Assembly (NCBI GenBank): GCA_965226545.1
Contig: OZ245364.1
Span: 620,001-684,000 of the forward strand
Origin: JAHRAW01 sp965226545
GTDB taxonomy: Bacteria; Pseudomonadota; Gammaproteobacteria; Arenicellales; Poriferihabitantaceae
Reading direction: 5' to 3'
Length of the DNA stretch: 64,000 nt
Shown: positions 8,328 to 16,835 of the stretch, piece after piece
How positions within the stretch are numbered: the first letter of the stretch is position 1
Layout of the letters: each line of letters starts with the position of its first letter
Position numbers and translations under genes: made by a program
The notes under the pieces: generated by a model
Told to the model about the DNA's origin: nothing
The model's input: the letters and a program-made list of their open reading frames with translations, nothing else
Database searches by the model: none

Positions 8328-9974
8328 TCAATACTTCGGGTCATACATCATCGCGCCGATAAACCCGCGCAAGTCATCCGGTTTGGGTTGGTCGGTGAGG
8401 TTATGTTGCCAAGCGTATTCGGCGACGGCGACGGCGATGTTGAGGGACACTTCGCGGATTTGTTGCAGGGGCGGGTATAACGCGCCGCGCGTTAAATCGG
8501 TTTGGGCGATTGAATCCGCCAGCGTGCGCGCTGATGTTAAGAATACGCCATCGGGGATGTGATGCGCGCGGCAGGCGATCATGCCGAGGCCGACGCCGGG
8601 GAAGATATAGGCGTTGTTGCCTTGTCCGGGTTGGAAGGTTTGCCCGTTTAGTTGCACTTGCGCATATGGGCTGCCGCTTGCAAAAATCGCGCGTCCGTCG
8701 CTCCATTGATAGGCTTGTTCGGCCGAACATTCGGCGCGCGAGGTTGGATTCGACAGCGCAAAAATGGTCGGGCGGTCGTTTATTTGCGCCATCTTTTGGA
8801 TAATCGGTTCGGTGAAGGTGTTGGGCGCGCCGGTTGCGCCGATTAATATGTGCGGGCGATGCGATTCGAGCGCTTCGATAAAATCATGCGGGATGTCATC
8901 CAATTGATGCGCAAACGGCGTGAGGTAGTCGGGCAGATTTTCGCGCCCGCCATGCACCAACCCGCCGCGATTGAAAAACCACAATCGCTTGTGCGCTTCA
9001 TCTTCACTTAACCCATGCTCGACCAATGCGCAAACAATCATCGCGCCGATGCCGGAGGAGGCGGAACCGGCGCCGAGAAACAAAAATCGCAAGTCCTTAA
9101 AATCAATCTTCGAGATGCGCGTCGATGCGTATACCCCGGCCAAAACCACCGCCGCGGTGCCTTGAATGTCGTCGTTAAAACAAAATGCGGATGCTTGATA
9201 TTGATTGAGCAATGCGAATGCATTATCGGCGATGAAATCTTCGAATTGAATCAGCACGCCGGGCCAGGCGTCGTTGGCGGCGGCAATCAGTTCGTCCATC
9301 AACGAAAAATAATCATCGCCCTGCAATCGCGGTGCGCGCACGCCGAGATACACCGGGTCGTCGAGCAGTTCTTGGTTGTTGGTGCCGACATCGAACATTA
9401 TCGGCAAACATTCGCTCGGCGCGATGCCGGCGCAGGCGCAATACAACGCCAACTTGCCAATCGGGATGCCCATGCCGTTTGCGCCCAAATCGCCCAGCCC
9501 AAGAATCCGCGCGCCGTCGGTGATGACGATGATGCGGACATTTTTATGCGGCCAATTATCGAACACTTTGCGAATTTGTCCGCGTTCATTCGGCGTTACA
9601 TAAAATCCCTTTTCGGTGCGAAAGATGTTGGCGAATTCGCGGCACGCTTGCCCGACGGTCGGGGTGTATATCAGCGGCATAATTTCGTTGATGTGGTCAA
9701 TCACCAATCGATAAAACAATCGTTCGTTGCGGTCTTGCAACGCCGATAAAAAAATGTATTTTTCGATGTCGTGTTCCTTGCGCCGCATGTTGGTCAGCAC
9801 TCTATCCAATTGCGTTTGCATCGTGCCGACATTGGCCGGCAACAAGCCGCGCAATTTATATTGGTCGCGCTCGGCGTCGGTGAAAGCGGTGGATTTGGTT
9901 TTGCCCGGATTGCGCAACAGGTCGATGCCCAGTTGTGCGGTTGAGTTGCGCGCAGTTGATTTGTTTGTGCTCAT
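8328..9974 (-). CDS. maeA: NAD-dependent malic enzyme (SfcA/MaeA type)
   Basis: Oxidative decarboxylation of malate to pyruvate and CO2, linking the TCA cycle to pyruvate. The 548-residue protein shows the family in order: RLFYRLVIDHINEIMPLIYTP near the N-terminus, VITDGARILGLGDLGANGMG, the metal-binding QFEDF, the FNDDIQGTAAV block, then the nucleotide-binding FLGAGSASSGIG. Length matches the large malic enzyme class. ATG 9974 (MSTNKSTARN) is chosen; the open frame to 10097 adds an unlikely low-complexity lead. It is divergent from rnfB across 117 bases. Confidence 0.93.
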   Translation of the reverse strand: MSTNKSTARNSTAQLGIDLLRNPGKTKSTAFTDAERDQYKLRGLLPANVGTMQTQLDRVLTNMRRKEHDIEKYIFLSALQDRNERLFYRLVIDHINEIMPLIYTPTVGQACREFANIFRTEKGFYVTPNERGQIRKVFDNWPHKNVRIIVITDGARILGLGDLGANGMGIPIGKLALYCACAGIAPSECLPIMFDVGTNNQELLDDPVYLGVRAPRLQGDDYFSLMDELIAAANDAWPGVLIQFEDFIADNAFALLNQYQASAFCFNDDIQGTAAVVLAGVYASTRISKIDFKDLRFLFLGAGSASSGIGAMIVCALVEHGLSEDEAHKRLWFFNRGGLVHGGRENLPDYLTPFAHQLDDIPHDFIEALESHRPHILIGATGAPNTFTEPIIQKMAQINDRPTIFALSNPTSRAECSAEQAYQWSDGRAIFASGSPYAQVQLNGQTFQPGQGNNAYIFPGVGLGMIACRAHHIPDGVFLTSARTLADSIAQTDLTRGALYPPLQQIREVSLNIAVAVAEYAWQHNLTDQPKPDDLRGFIGAMMYDPKY

Positions 9975-10091
9975 GTTGGTGTTGTGAGGTTGATGTTTAA
10001 GTTGATATTGGAAGTTAGTTTGCGTTGTTGTTAACGGTTTGTTGTTAACGCCGTAATAAAACCCGCCGTTAATTAAAGTTACAATCACAAA

Positions 10092-10745
10092 ATGCAATCA
10101 TCGCATATTACCATCGACGCGGTCGACCAATTGTTGCCGCAAACGCAATGCACCCAATGCGGCTATCCGCGTTGTTTGGATTATGCGCGCGCGTTGGTTG
10201 ACGGTGATACCGGCATTAACCGCTGCCCGCCGGGCGGCGACACCACCATCGACGCGCTTGCCGAATTGTTGAACGCGCCCAAAGTTGCACTCGATGAAAG
10301 TTGCGGCGTGCATAAACCATTAATGCGCGCGGTGATTGATGAGGATAATTGCATCGGTTGCGTTTTATGCATCCGCGCGTGTCCGGTGGATTGCATTATC
10401 GGCGCGGCGAAGTTAATGCATGATGTGATTGCCGATGAATGCACCGGGTGTGAATTATGTTTGCCGGTGTGTCCGACTGATTGCATATCGATGGTCGAGC
10501 GGTTGCCGATGGTTACGGATGACGCGCCAAGTCGATGGACGCAGTTAAGTCAACGGCAAGTGGATAAATCGCGGATGCGTACGCAGCAAAAAGTTTTGCG
10601 TGAACAGCGGCGTGAACAACAACGTGCCGCGAAACGAAGTAAACGACAAAGTGACCGTCGCCGCGATTCGATGCGCGCGGAAATTCTCGATAGCGTTGCG
10701 CGCGTGCGACAAAAGCAACGGTCTATTAATGTAACAATGGATTAA
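10092..10745 (+). CDS. RnfB-like ferredoxin without membrane anchor
   Basis: A 217-residue iron-sulfur protein. Residues about 18-42 hold CTQCGYPRCLDYARAL, the Fe-S domain of RnfB/RsxB, followed by two 4Fe-4S ferredoxin motifs, CIGCVLCIRACPVDC and CTGCELCLPVCPTDC. The hydrophobic N-terminal helix of membrane RnfB is missing, and the C-terminus (about 160-217) is a long basic tail. Soluble RnfB-like proteins encoded beside nth are known in beta- and gammaproteobacteria, and nth follows here after 13 bases. No other rnf gene is in the window, so a role as electron donor, perhaps for Fe-S or DNA-repair functions, is inference. Confidence 0.85.
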   Translation: MQSSHITIDAVDQLLPQTQCTQCGYPRCLDYARALVDGDTGINRCPPGGDTTIDALAELLNAPKVALDESCGVHKPLMRAVIDEDNCIGCVLCIRACPVDCIIGAAKLMHDVIADECTGCELCLPVCPTDCISMVERLPMVTDDAPSRWTQLSQRQVDKSRMRTQQKVLREQRREQQRAAKRSKRQSDRRRDSMRAEILDSVARVRQKQRSINVTMD

Positions 10746-10758
10746 TGACTCCATATTA

Positions 10759-11406
10759 ATGACTCGGCCGGCCCTCCACACCAACACCATCGCCGCGATG
10801 TTCGAGCGGTTGCGCGCCGCCAACCCGGCGCCGACCACCGAATTAAAATACGACTCAGTTTTCGAATTATTGATAGCGGTTATTCTGTCGGCGCAAGCGA
10901 CCGATGTATCGGTGAACTTGGCGACCGCAAAATTGTATCAACACGCCAACACGCCGCAAACATTATTAACACTCGGCGCAAAAAAATTGCGCACCTACAT
11001 CAAAACCATCGGGCTGTACAACACCAAAGCCGACAACATCATCAAGACCTGCAAGTTACTCATCACGCAACACAACGGCGAAGTGCCCAACACGCGCGAA
11101 TCTTTGCAGGCATTGCCCGGCGTCGGTCGCAAAACCGCCAATGTAATTCTCAACACCGCCTTCGGCCACCCAACCATCGCCGTCGACACCCATGTATTCC
11201 GCGTATCCAACCGCACGCGGATTGCACCGGGCAAGAATGTATTGGCGGTCGAATTGGCGTTGGATAAGAATGTGCCGATGCGCTACAAACGGCATGCGCA
11301 TCATTGGCTGATTTTGCACGGGCGGCACACTTGCATTGCGCGCAAGCCGAAGTGTGGGGAGTGTTCGTTGCGCGGGTTGTGTCCGTCGGTGGATGAGGTT
11401 GGGTGA
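10759..11406 (+). CDS. nth: Endonuclease III (base-excision repair glycosylase/AP lyase)
   Basis: Removes oxidised pyrimidines from DNA and cleaves the abasic site. The helix-hairpin-helix LPGVGRKTANV is at about 119-129 with the catalytic lysine at 125. The catalytic aspartate is D143 in VDTHVFR. The C-terminal 4Fe-4S cluster ligands follow the C-x6-C-x2-C-x5-C spacing (CIARKPKCGECSLRGLC). The 215-residue length is normal. It lies 13 bases after the rnfB-like gene, probably in one transcript. Confidence 0.96.
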   Translation: MTRPALHTNTIAAMFERLRAANPAPTTELKYDSVFELLIAVILSAQATDVSVNLATAKLYQHANTPQTLLTLGAKKLRTYIKTIGLYNTKADNIIKTCKLLITQHNGEVPNTRESLQALPGVGRKTANVILNTAFGHPTIAVDTHVFRVSNRTRIAPGKNVLAVELALDKNVPMRYKRHAHHWLILHGRHTCIARKPKCGECSLRGLCPSVDEVG

Positions 11407-11449
11407 ATTATGAATTGTGGGGTTGGCGTTGTTTGCCTTGTCAATCCCA

Positions 11450-11478
11450 TTGACATTTTGGCAAATGCGTTGTTATTG
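11450..11478 (+). promoter_or_regulatory. Sigma-70-type promoter for the 42-codon ORF
   Basis: TTGACA at 11450-11455, a 17-base spacer containing TTTTGGCAAA, then TTATTG at 11473-11478. It lies 32 bases before the ATG at 11510. The spacer word recurs in the promoter at 34415. Confidence 0.5.
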
Positions 11479-11509
11479 TTGTACGCATACCCAACACGAG
11501 ATAAATTAA

Positions 11510-11638
11510 ATGAATGAGATACTGACGACTGCGCAGATGGCGGCGTTTTTTGCCGACCGTGAATCGATGCGGTGGTATGGGCATCCGATTACTTCGGATG
11601 AACAGCGCATCTTGTTGCAAGGCGAGGTGGAGTTTTAA
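11510..11638 (+). CDS. Small ORF, 42 residues, unknown
   Basis: ATG at 11510 opens a frame reading MNEILTTAQMAAFFADRESM, then about 22 further residues ending GEVEF before TAA at 11636. It has no membrane segment or cysteines and I do not recognise it. Support comes from position: a TTGACA promoter is 32 bases upstream and a strong intrinsic terminator 65 bases downstream, so this is a compact transcription unit. A GAG-type Shine-Dalgarno is weak. It could instead be an sRNA with a fortuitous frame. Confidence 0.45.
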   Translation: MNEILTTAQMAAFFADRESMRWYGHPITSDEQRILLQGEVEF

Positions 11639-11702
11639 AGAAGTTACCGAAAGTAACTTTGCAAAAACAACTTTGCAAAAGTTACAAAATTAACTCTCAC
11701 TT

Positions 11703-11739
11703 GCCCGCCGTTGTCGTTAACGACACGGCGGGCTTTTTT
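11703..11739 (+). terminator. Rho-independent terminator
   Basis: The arm GCCCGCCGTTGTCG pairs with CGACACGGCGGGC across a TTAA loop with one bulge, followed by six T. It ends the unit containing the small ORF. A related hairpin is at 45825. Confidence 0.85.
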
Positions 11740-11764
11740 ATTAATTACTTTGCTATCCGTCAGG

Positions 11765-11793
11765 TTGACGGGTTGGGCGGGGTTGTGCATAAT
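11765..11793 (+). promoter_or_regulatory. Promoter for the methyltransferase-HNH gene
   Basis: TTGACG (11765-11770), a 17-base spacer and CATAAT (11788-11793). Transcription would start near 11800 and give a leader of about 180 bases before the ATG at 11984. Confidence 0.55.
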
Positions 11794-11816
11794 CCGTCTT
11801 GCCAATGTTGTGAGGA

Positions 11817-11969
11817 GTAGCCCTTAGTCGGGTTACCCACTGAATAAAATAGCGGTTTGTACTCGATGCGCGCTCGCGCACCGGGGCGAATATGTGGGGA
11901 TTTCACTCTGCTTCTCGTGACATTGGCAACGGCCCGACACTCGAGGTGTCGGGGTTTGCCAACTTCACG
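11817..11969 (+). promoter_or_regulatory. Structured 5' leader with two clear hairpins
   Basis: The first hairpin, 11817-11836, is GTAGCCC/GGGTTAC around a six-base loop. The second, 11916-11969, is long and imperfect: CGTGA/TCACG outside, TTGGCAA/TTTGCCAA in the middle and CCCGACAC/GTGTCGGG inside around loop TCGAG, about 20 base pairs in all. It ends 15 bases before the methyltransferase start codon, so it could control translation, act as an attenuator, or bind a regulator as DNA. No known riboswitch class was recognised. Confidence 0.5.
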
Positions 11970-11983
11970 GGCGTGGTCTCGAC

Positions 11984-13249
11984 ATGGCACAATCCGCCAA
12001 CAAGTTATTCGTCGGCGACAATCTCGATGTAATGCGCGGGTTGAACTCGCACAGCGTCGATTTGATTTATCTCGACCCGCCGTTTAATTCGAAGCGGATT
12101 TATTCCGCGCCGATTGGCGTTGGCAAAGGCAAAAAGAAAAAGGAAGTGCTGGCAAGTTTCCACGACATTTGGAATTGGAATGATGATGTCGATGAACGGT
12201 TGTTGGCGTACGCCGATAAGCACGCCGATTTGTTTTCGTATATCCAAGTGGTTGGCAACATTCACGGTGCGGCGATGAAAGCGTACTTGACCTTTATGGC
12301 GCAACGGATTGTTGAAATGCATCGCGTATTAAAAGACAGCGGCAGTTTGTATTTGCATTGCGACCCGACAGCGAGTCATTATCTTAAATTGATTCTGGAT
12401 TCGGTGTTCGGCAAACACAATTGCCGCAATGAAATTATTTGGTGCTATCCGCCCGGCGGCAAGGGACCGAAGTTCGGTTTTCACCGCAAGCATGATGTTA
12501 TCCATTATTACGGCAAAGACAATGTCGGGGTTTTTCATCGACCTTATACGGAAGTAACCGAATCGGCGGCGGCGAAGTTCACCTCGCAAGACAGCCAAGG
12601 ACGCCGTTATAAAAGTTATCCCGGCGGTCGCAGTTATTTGGATGAAGCCAAAGGGCGACCGTTGCCGGATTGGTGGACCGACATTCATTCGTTGGGGCAA
12701 ACCATCAGCAAAGAACGCACCGGCTACCCCACCCAAAAACCGCTTGCGTTGTTAAATCGAATCATCCAAGCGTCCAGCAACCAAGGCGATGTTGTGCTGG
12801 ACCCATTTTGCGGTTGCGCAACCACCTGCGTCGCCGCACAAAACCTGCATCGCAATTGGATTGGCATCGATGTCAGCGATGTTGCGGTGGCGTTGGTTTC
12901 CGACCGATTGAATTACACCGACGATGCAAAAAATCTGTTCACCGATTTCGATGCGGTCAACACATTGCCGACGCGCACCGACTTAAAAAAATTCGATTGG
13001 AGCAAAGCCAAAGTGCGCAAACATTTCTACGGCGAACAAGCCGGCAACTGCAACGGCTGCCGCACCCACTTCGACCATCCGCGTCACTTTCACATCGACC
13101 ACATCTACCCCGACTCAAAAGGCGGGCAATGGCAACTCGACAACCTGCAGTTACTTTGCGGCAACTGCAACTCAATCAAAGGCGACCGCCCAATGGAATA
13201 TCTCAACGCCGCCTTAAAAGCGCGCAATGCAAAAATACACATTTATTAA
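11984..13249 (+). CDS. DNA methyltransferase (N4/N6, DPPF type) fused to C-terminal HNH domain
   Basis: A 421-residue protein. The target-amino methyltransferase core has catalytic DPPF at residues 31-34 and the SAM-binding motif (VVLDPFCGCATT) near 265, an order typical of beta-class enzymes. After a roughly 50-residue linker, a zinc-finger HNH module occupies about 356-421: CNGC, then HIDHIY, an N-containing LDNLQLLC, and CGNC, so both zinc pairs and the catalytic histidines are present. The fusion could be a self-contained modification/cleavage enzyme, or the HNH may serve only in DNA binding. The target site cannot be read from sequence. It is preceded by its own promoter and hairpin leader. 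Confidence 0.85.
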   Translation: MAQSANKLFVGDNLDVMRGLNSHSVDLIYLDPPFNSKRIYSAPIGVGKGKKKKEVLASFHDIWNWNDDVDERLLAYADKHADLFSYIQVVGNIHGAAMKAYLTFMAQRIVEMHRVLKDSGSLYLHCDPTASHYLKLILDSVFGKHNCRNEIIWCYPPGGKGPKFGFHRKHDVIHYYGKDNVGVFHRPYTEVTESAAAKFTSQDSQGRRYKSYPGGRSYLDEAKGRPLPDWWTDIHSLGQTISKERTGYPTQKPLALLNRIIQASSNQGDVVLDPFCGCATTCVAAQNLHRNWIGIDVSDVAVALVSDRLNYTDDAKNLFTDFDAVNTLPTRTDLKKFDWSKAKVRKHFYGEQAGNCNGCRTHFDHPRHFHIDHIYPDSKGGQWQLDNLQLLCGNCNSIKGDRPMEYLNAALKARNAKIHIY

Positions 13250-13257
13250 CCGGCGTT

Positions 13258-13350
13258 ATTCGCCAATTGTTAATCAACAACGGCGCGAATGTTCGTAGCG
13301 AAAGCAATAACGGCAAAGCGTTGCCGGGTAAGGATTGTCGCGCCCCATGA
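13258..13350 (+). pseudogene. Ankyrin-repeat remnant
   Basis: Immediately after the methyltransferase stop, one frame reads IRQLLINNGANVRSESNNGK then ALPGKD and a stop at 13350. This matches the LLISKGADVNAKDNNGKTPL core of the ankyrin repeats in the gene that starts at 13474. There is no start codon or Shine-Dalgarno, and it covers little more than half of one 33-residue repeat. It is best read as the debris of an ankyrin gene whose 5' part is gone. Confidence 0.6.
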
Positions 13351-13473
13351 AAACAACGCACGCGACACCCGCAAATAAGCACCGCGATTTCAGTGCCTTT
13401 TTTATGTAGTGCGTTATAATCTCGAATTGTCCGGCAATACGGGCGTACATTTCCATTTTACGGATAAATCGCA

Positions 13474-14562
13474 ATGAAATTATTTAAGCAAATTGTCGCG
13501 GCTTGCATTGCCAGCAACAAAAGTAGCAAGTTGCGGAGAGCCGTAGACAACCTCAAGTACCGCGAAATCCAAGAGTGGATTGAAAAAGGTGCGGATGTCA
13601 ATGCTAAAGATAAATATGGCGATACGCCATTGCACATGATTGCCCGTTGTACACGCGGCCAAACAGAGTGGCATGATGTTCGTGTTGCCAAATTGCTAAT
13701 CAACAAAGGTGCAGACGTTAATGCGAAAACCTCTTTTGGCTGGACACCATTGCATCGGGCTACGGATAGTTTTCCTATACATGACGCCATTGAATTCGCC
13801 AAATTGTTAATTAGCAAAGGTGCAGAGGTCAATGCCAAAGATAGATACGGTAGAACGCCATTGCATCGAGCGGCTTATCGAAATGCAGTTGACATTGCCA
13901 ACTTGCTAATCGGCGAAGGGGCAGATGTCCATTCCAAAGATGCTGACGGTAATACGCCCTTGGATTTGTCGACTTCCAATAAATCTGGGTGCGATGTTGG
14001 CGTTGCCAAATTGCTTATCAGTGAAGGCTCAGTTGTCAATACCAAAGATGAATATGGCACCATGCCATTGCATTGGGCGGCAGGACTCAATTCAGTTGAC
14101 GGCGTCAAATTGCTAATCAGTAAAGGCTATGCCGTCAATGTCAAAGATGAAAACGGTCATACTCCGTTGCATTTAACAGTTTACAGGAATGCGTTTTCCA
14201 CCGCCAAATTGTTAATCAGTAAAGGTGCAGATGTTAACGCGAAAAATAGGAGTGGCGGAACGCCATTGCATCTGGCGGCTTATGAAAATGCATTTGGCGT
14301 CGCCGAATTGCTAATCAGTAAGGGCGCGGATGTTAATGTGCAAGATTATGATGGCTATACGCCATTGCATTTGACGGTTTATAAGGAGGCAGTTGCCACC
14401 GCCAAATTACTAATAAACAGAGGCGCGGATGTTTATGCCAAAGATAACAACGGTAAAACACCGTTGAAACTCGCGCGGATGATGCTCAGAAGAGAGGTGG
14501 CGAGCACCATCTTTGTACGCGGCTTATTCATCCTCCTCTACCGGATGATAACCGCGCGTTAA
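13474..14562 (+). CDS. Ankyrin-repeat protein 1 (cytoplasmic)
   Basis: A 362-residue protein made almost entirely of about nine ankyrin repeats of 33 residues with consensus GxTPLHxAA...AKLLISKGADVNAKD. A short N-terminal cap (MKLFKQIVAACIASNKSSK) precedes the array, and the last 25 residues are hydrophobic and basic. There is no clear signal peptide. Ankyrin arrays mediate protein-protein contact; in host-associated bacteria some are effectors, which is not shown here. The gene looks more AT-rich at third positions than its neighbours, hinting at later acquisition. A -10-like TATAAT lies at 13415-13420. Ankyrin gene 2 starts 30 bases downstream. Confidence 0.9.
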   Translation: MKLFKQIVAACIASNKSSKLRRAVDNLKYREIQEWIEKGADVNAKDKYGDTPLHMIARCTRGQTEWHDVRVAKLLINKGADVNAKTSFGWTPLHRATDSFPIHDAIEFAKLLISKGAEVNAKDRYGRTPLHRAAYRNAVDIANLLIGEGADVHSKDADGNTPLDLSTSNKSGCDVGVAKLLISEGSVVNTKDEYGTMPLHWAAGLNSVDGVKLLISKGYAVNVKDENGHTPLHLTVYRNAFSTAKLLISKGADVNAKNRSGGTPLHLAAYENAFGVAELLISKGADVNVQDYDGYTPLHLTVYKEAVATAKLLINRGADVYAKDNNGKTPLKLARMMLRREVASTIFVRGLFILLYRMITAR

Positions 14563-14592
14563 ATTTTTGCTGCCTTCTTTACACAACCCGCA

Positions 14593-15468
14593 ATGGAAAT
14601 CTTCATCACAATCGCCGTCATCACCGTCATCATTGCGACGGTCGTCGTCATCGTCGCGAGGTTTATTATTGCGCGCAAAAAAATTAAAGGGTTGTGTGCG
14701 GCGGTGTTGATTTTCGATGCGCGGGCGATGCAACGATGGATTGATAAAGGCGCAAATGTTAACGGCAAAGTTAACAGCGCGCGAAGGAAGGGCATCACGG
14801 CGTTGCATTATGCGATGTTGGTTGGCGCGTTCGACCTTGCCGAATTGTTGCTGGACAACGGCGCGGATATTAATCTTGGCGACAAATCCGGGCTTACGCC
14901 GTTGTTTCAAACGGTGGTCAGCGATGATGTCGAAGGCACAAACTTTTTGCTCGACAAAGGCGCGGACATCGAAGGAGTCGGCGTAAGGTATATGAAGCCG
15001 TTGCATTATGCGGCGCTTCAAGATACGGTGGTGGTGACCAAAGTATTGGTGGCGCGCGGCGCGAATCTTAACGCGCGCAATGATTATGCACAAACGCCGT
15101 TGCATATTGCGATGTACGCCGCCACCATCGATGCCGTTATGTTGTTGACCGACAGCGGCGCGGACATCGACGCGCAAAACCGAAACGGCGATACGCCGTT
15201 GCATTCGGCGGCGGCGAATGATTTTGTTGGCGCGATTAAAGTGTTGCTCGCCAACGGCGCGAATATGGAAATTAAAAATCAACTGCGCGAGACGCCATTG
15301 CATTCCGCCGCGTACAAAAATTCGATTGATGCCGCTCGTTTGTTGTTGGACAACGGCGCGGAGGTTAACGTCGTCGATAGCGACAAAAAAACCCCGCAAC
15401 AAGTCGCGCGTAAAAACGGCAACAATGAATTGGCGGATATTATTGCGGCGGCGAGTGACGCGGGTTAA
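14593..15468 (+). CDS. Ankyrin-repeat protein 2, N-terminal membrane anchor
   Basis: A 291-residue protein beginning with a hydrophobic helix (about residues 3-26) followed by a basic RKKIKG stretch, which should anchor it in the inner membrane with the repeats in the cytoplasm by the positive-inside rule. About seven ankyrin repeats follow (ALHYAMLVGAFDLAELLLDN, then DTPLHSAAAN and similar). It is paralogous to the gene at 15756, sharing the anchor layout, and is only 30 bases after ankyrin gene 1. Partner proteins are unknown. Confidence 0.9.
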   Translation: MEIFITIAVITVIIATVVVIVARFIIARKKIKGLCAAVLIFDARAMQRWIDKGANVNGKVNSARRKGITALHYAMLVGAFDLAELLLDNGADINLGDKSGLTPLFQTVVSDDVEGTNFLLDKGADIEGVGVRYMKPLHYAALQDTVVVTKVLVARGANLNARNDYAQTPLHIAMYAATIDAVMLLTDSGADIDAQNRNGDTPLHSAAANDFVGAIKVLLANGANMEIKNQLRETPLHSAAYKNSIDAARLLLDNGAEVNVVDSDKKTPQQVARKNGNNELADIIAAASDAG

Positions 15469-15589
15469 GCGGCGGCGGTTGTGTCGGTTGCGTCGATTGC
15501 GAATCGACCAATTGATTCGATGGTTTAATTTGGCGGGGGTGCGTACATTCGATTGTGTGCGTTGCGATTGTGCACATTCGATTGTTACA

Positions 15590-15619
15590 TTGCGATTGTT
15601 TTGCGCAACCCGTTATAAT
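15590..15619 (+). promoter_or_regulatory. Promoter for ankyrin gene 3
   Basis: TTGCGA at 15590-15595, an 18-base spacer and a perfect TATAAT at 15614-15619. It lies 136 bases upstream of the start codon in a gap otherwise filled with GATTGTG/CATTCG word repeats. Confidence 0.55.
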
Positions 15620-15755
15620 GCAGACTAACAACGCAATCGCCGCTCAATAAAACTTGCCGCGCTACACTTGTTACGCTAACTTGTCGCACTGCACTTCGTC
15701 CAACCAAACGTCACTAAACTTAATAACCTTACCAACCTTAATAAAATAAATCCCA

Positions 15756-16736
15756 ATGGAACCCCTCATCATTACCTTCGCAATTCTTGCACTCATTGGC
15801 GGTACGGTATGTTTGATTGCGCAACGAATTGTTAAGCGGCGCGCCAAGCGAAATTTTTTTGGCGCCATCGAAAGCGGCGATTACACCGATGTGGTGATAT
15901 TGATTGAAAAAGGCGCGAAGGTGAACGACCGCGCGCCCAAAGGCAACACGCCGTTGCATGAAGCGATTTGGATTAATGAAGTTGACATTGCGCGATTGTT
16001 GGTTGGCGAAGGCGCGAAAGTTGATGTCAAAGGCGAATTGGACATGACGCCGCTGCATATTGCGGCGTTGCAAAACGCCGTCGACATTGCGCGCTTGTTG
16101 GTGCGCAAAGGCGCGGATGTTAACGCCATCGCATCGCGGCGATTGGGCATGACGCCGTTGCATGCCGCAACCATGCGCGACCGAGTCGATGTCGCCAAAT
16201 ACCTCATCGAAAAAGGCGCGCAAGTGAACGCTCGAGGTGATTACGGTTTGATGCCGTTGCATTGGGCCGCGCAACACAAAGCGGTTGGTTTGGCAAAATT
16301 GTTAATCGAACACGGCGCGGAAGTCGACGCCAAAACCGATTTCGGCGGCACCGCATTGCATGGCGCGGTCGAACATGATGATATTGCGGTCGGCAAAGTG
16401 CTGATTGCGAAAGGCGCGGATTTGCATGCGCGCGATCGCTTGGGCAAAACGCCGCTGCATCTCGCGGCGCGCGAATATGCGGTCGATGCCGTCGCCTTGC
16501 TCATCGACAAAGGCGCGGATGTTAATGCGCGAAACCGCAGCGATGAAGCGCCGTTGCATTTGGCGGCGCGCGGCAATGCGGTCGAGGCGGCGCGATTGTT
16601 GGTCGGCGGCGGCGCGGATATTAACGCCAAGGAAATCGACGGTAAAACCCCGCTGGATATTGCGCGCGAAAAAGGCAATGAGGAACTTGCCGAGTTGGTC
16701 AGCGGCGACCGTCCGCCGCGATATAAAATTAATTGA
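15756..16736 (+). CDS. Ankyrin-repeat protein 3, N-terminal membrane anchor
   Basis: A 326-residue protein with an N-terminal hydrophobic helix (about residues 4-24), a basic KRRAKR stop-transfer segment and roughly eight ankyrin repeats with consensus TPLHxAA...VDIARLLVRKGADVNA. It shares the anchor-plus-array plan with ankyrin protein 2 but has one more repeat. Its own TATAAT promoter is 136 bases upstream. The array ends in a degenerate capping repeat (KTPLDIAREKGNEELAELV). Confidence 0.9.
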   Translation: MEPLIITFAILALIGGTVCLIAQRIVKRRAKRNFFGAIESGDYTDVVILIEKGAKVNDRAPKGNTPLHEAIWINEVDIARLLVGEGAKVDVKGELDMTPLHIAALQNAVDIARLLVRKGADVNAIASRRLGMTPLHAATMRDRVDVAKYLIEKGAQVNARGDYGLMPLHWAAQHKAVGLAKLLIEHGAEVDAKTDFGGTALHGAVEHDDIAVGKVLIAKGADLHARDRLGKTPLHLAAREYAVDAVALLIDKGADVNARNRSDEAPLHLAARGNAVEAARLLVGGGADINAKEIDGKTPLDIAREKGNEELAELVSGDRPPRYKIN

Positions 16737-16835
16737 CGCGATGGAGGTCTGTTAAACTTGTGCGCGGTTAACCCGGTGCGGCATTAACCTTGCGCGACAT
16801 TATTCGACTATTTTTCACCAACAAGGGCAAACACA

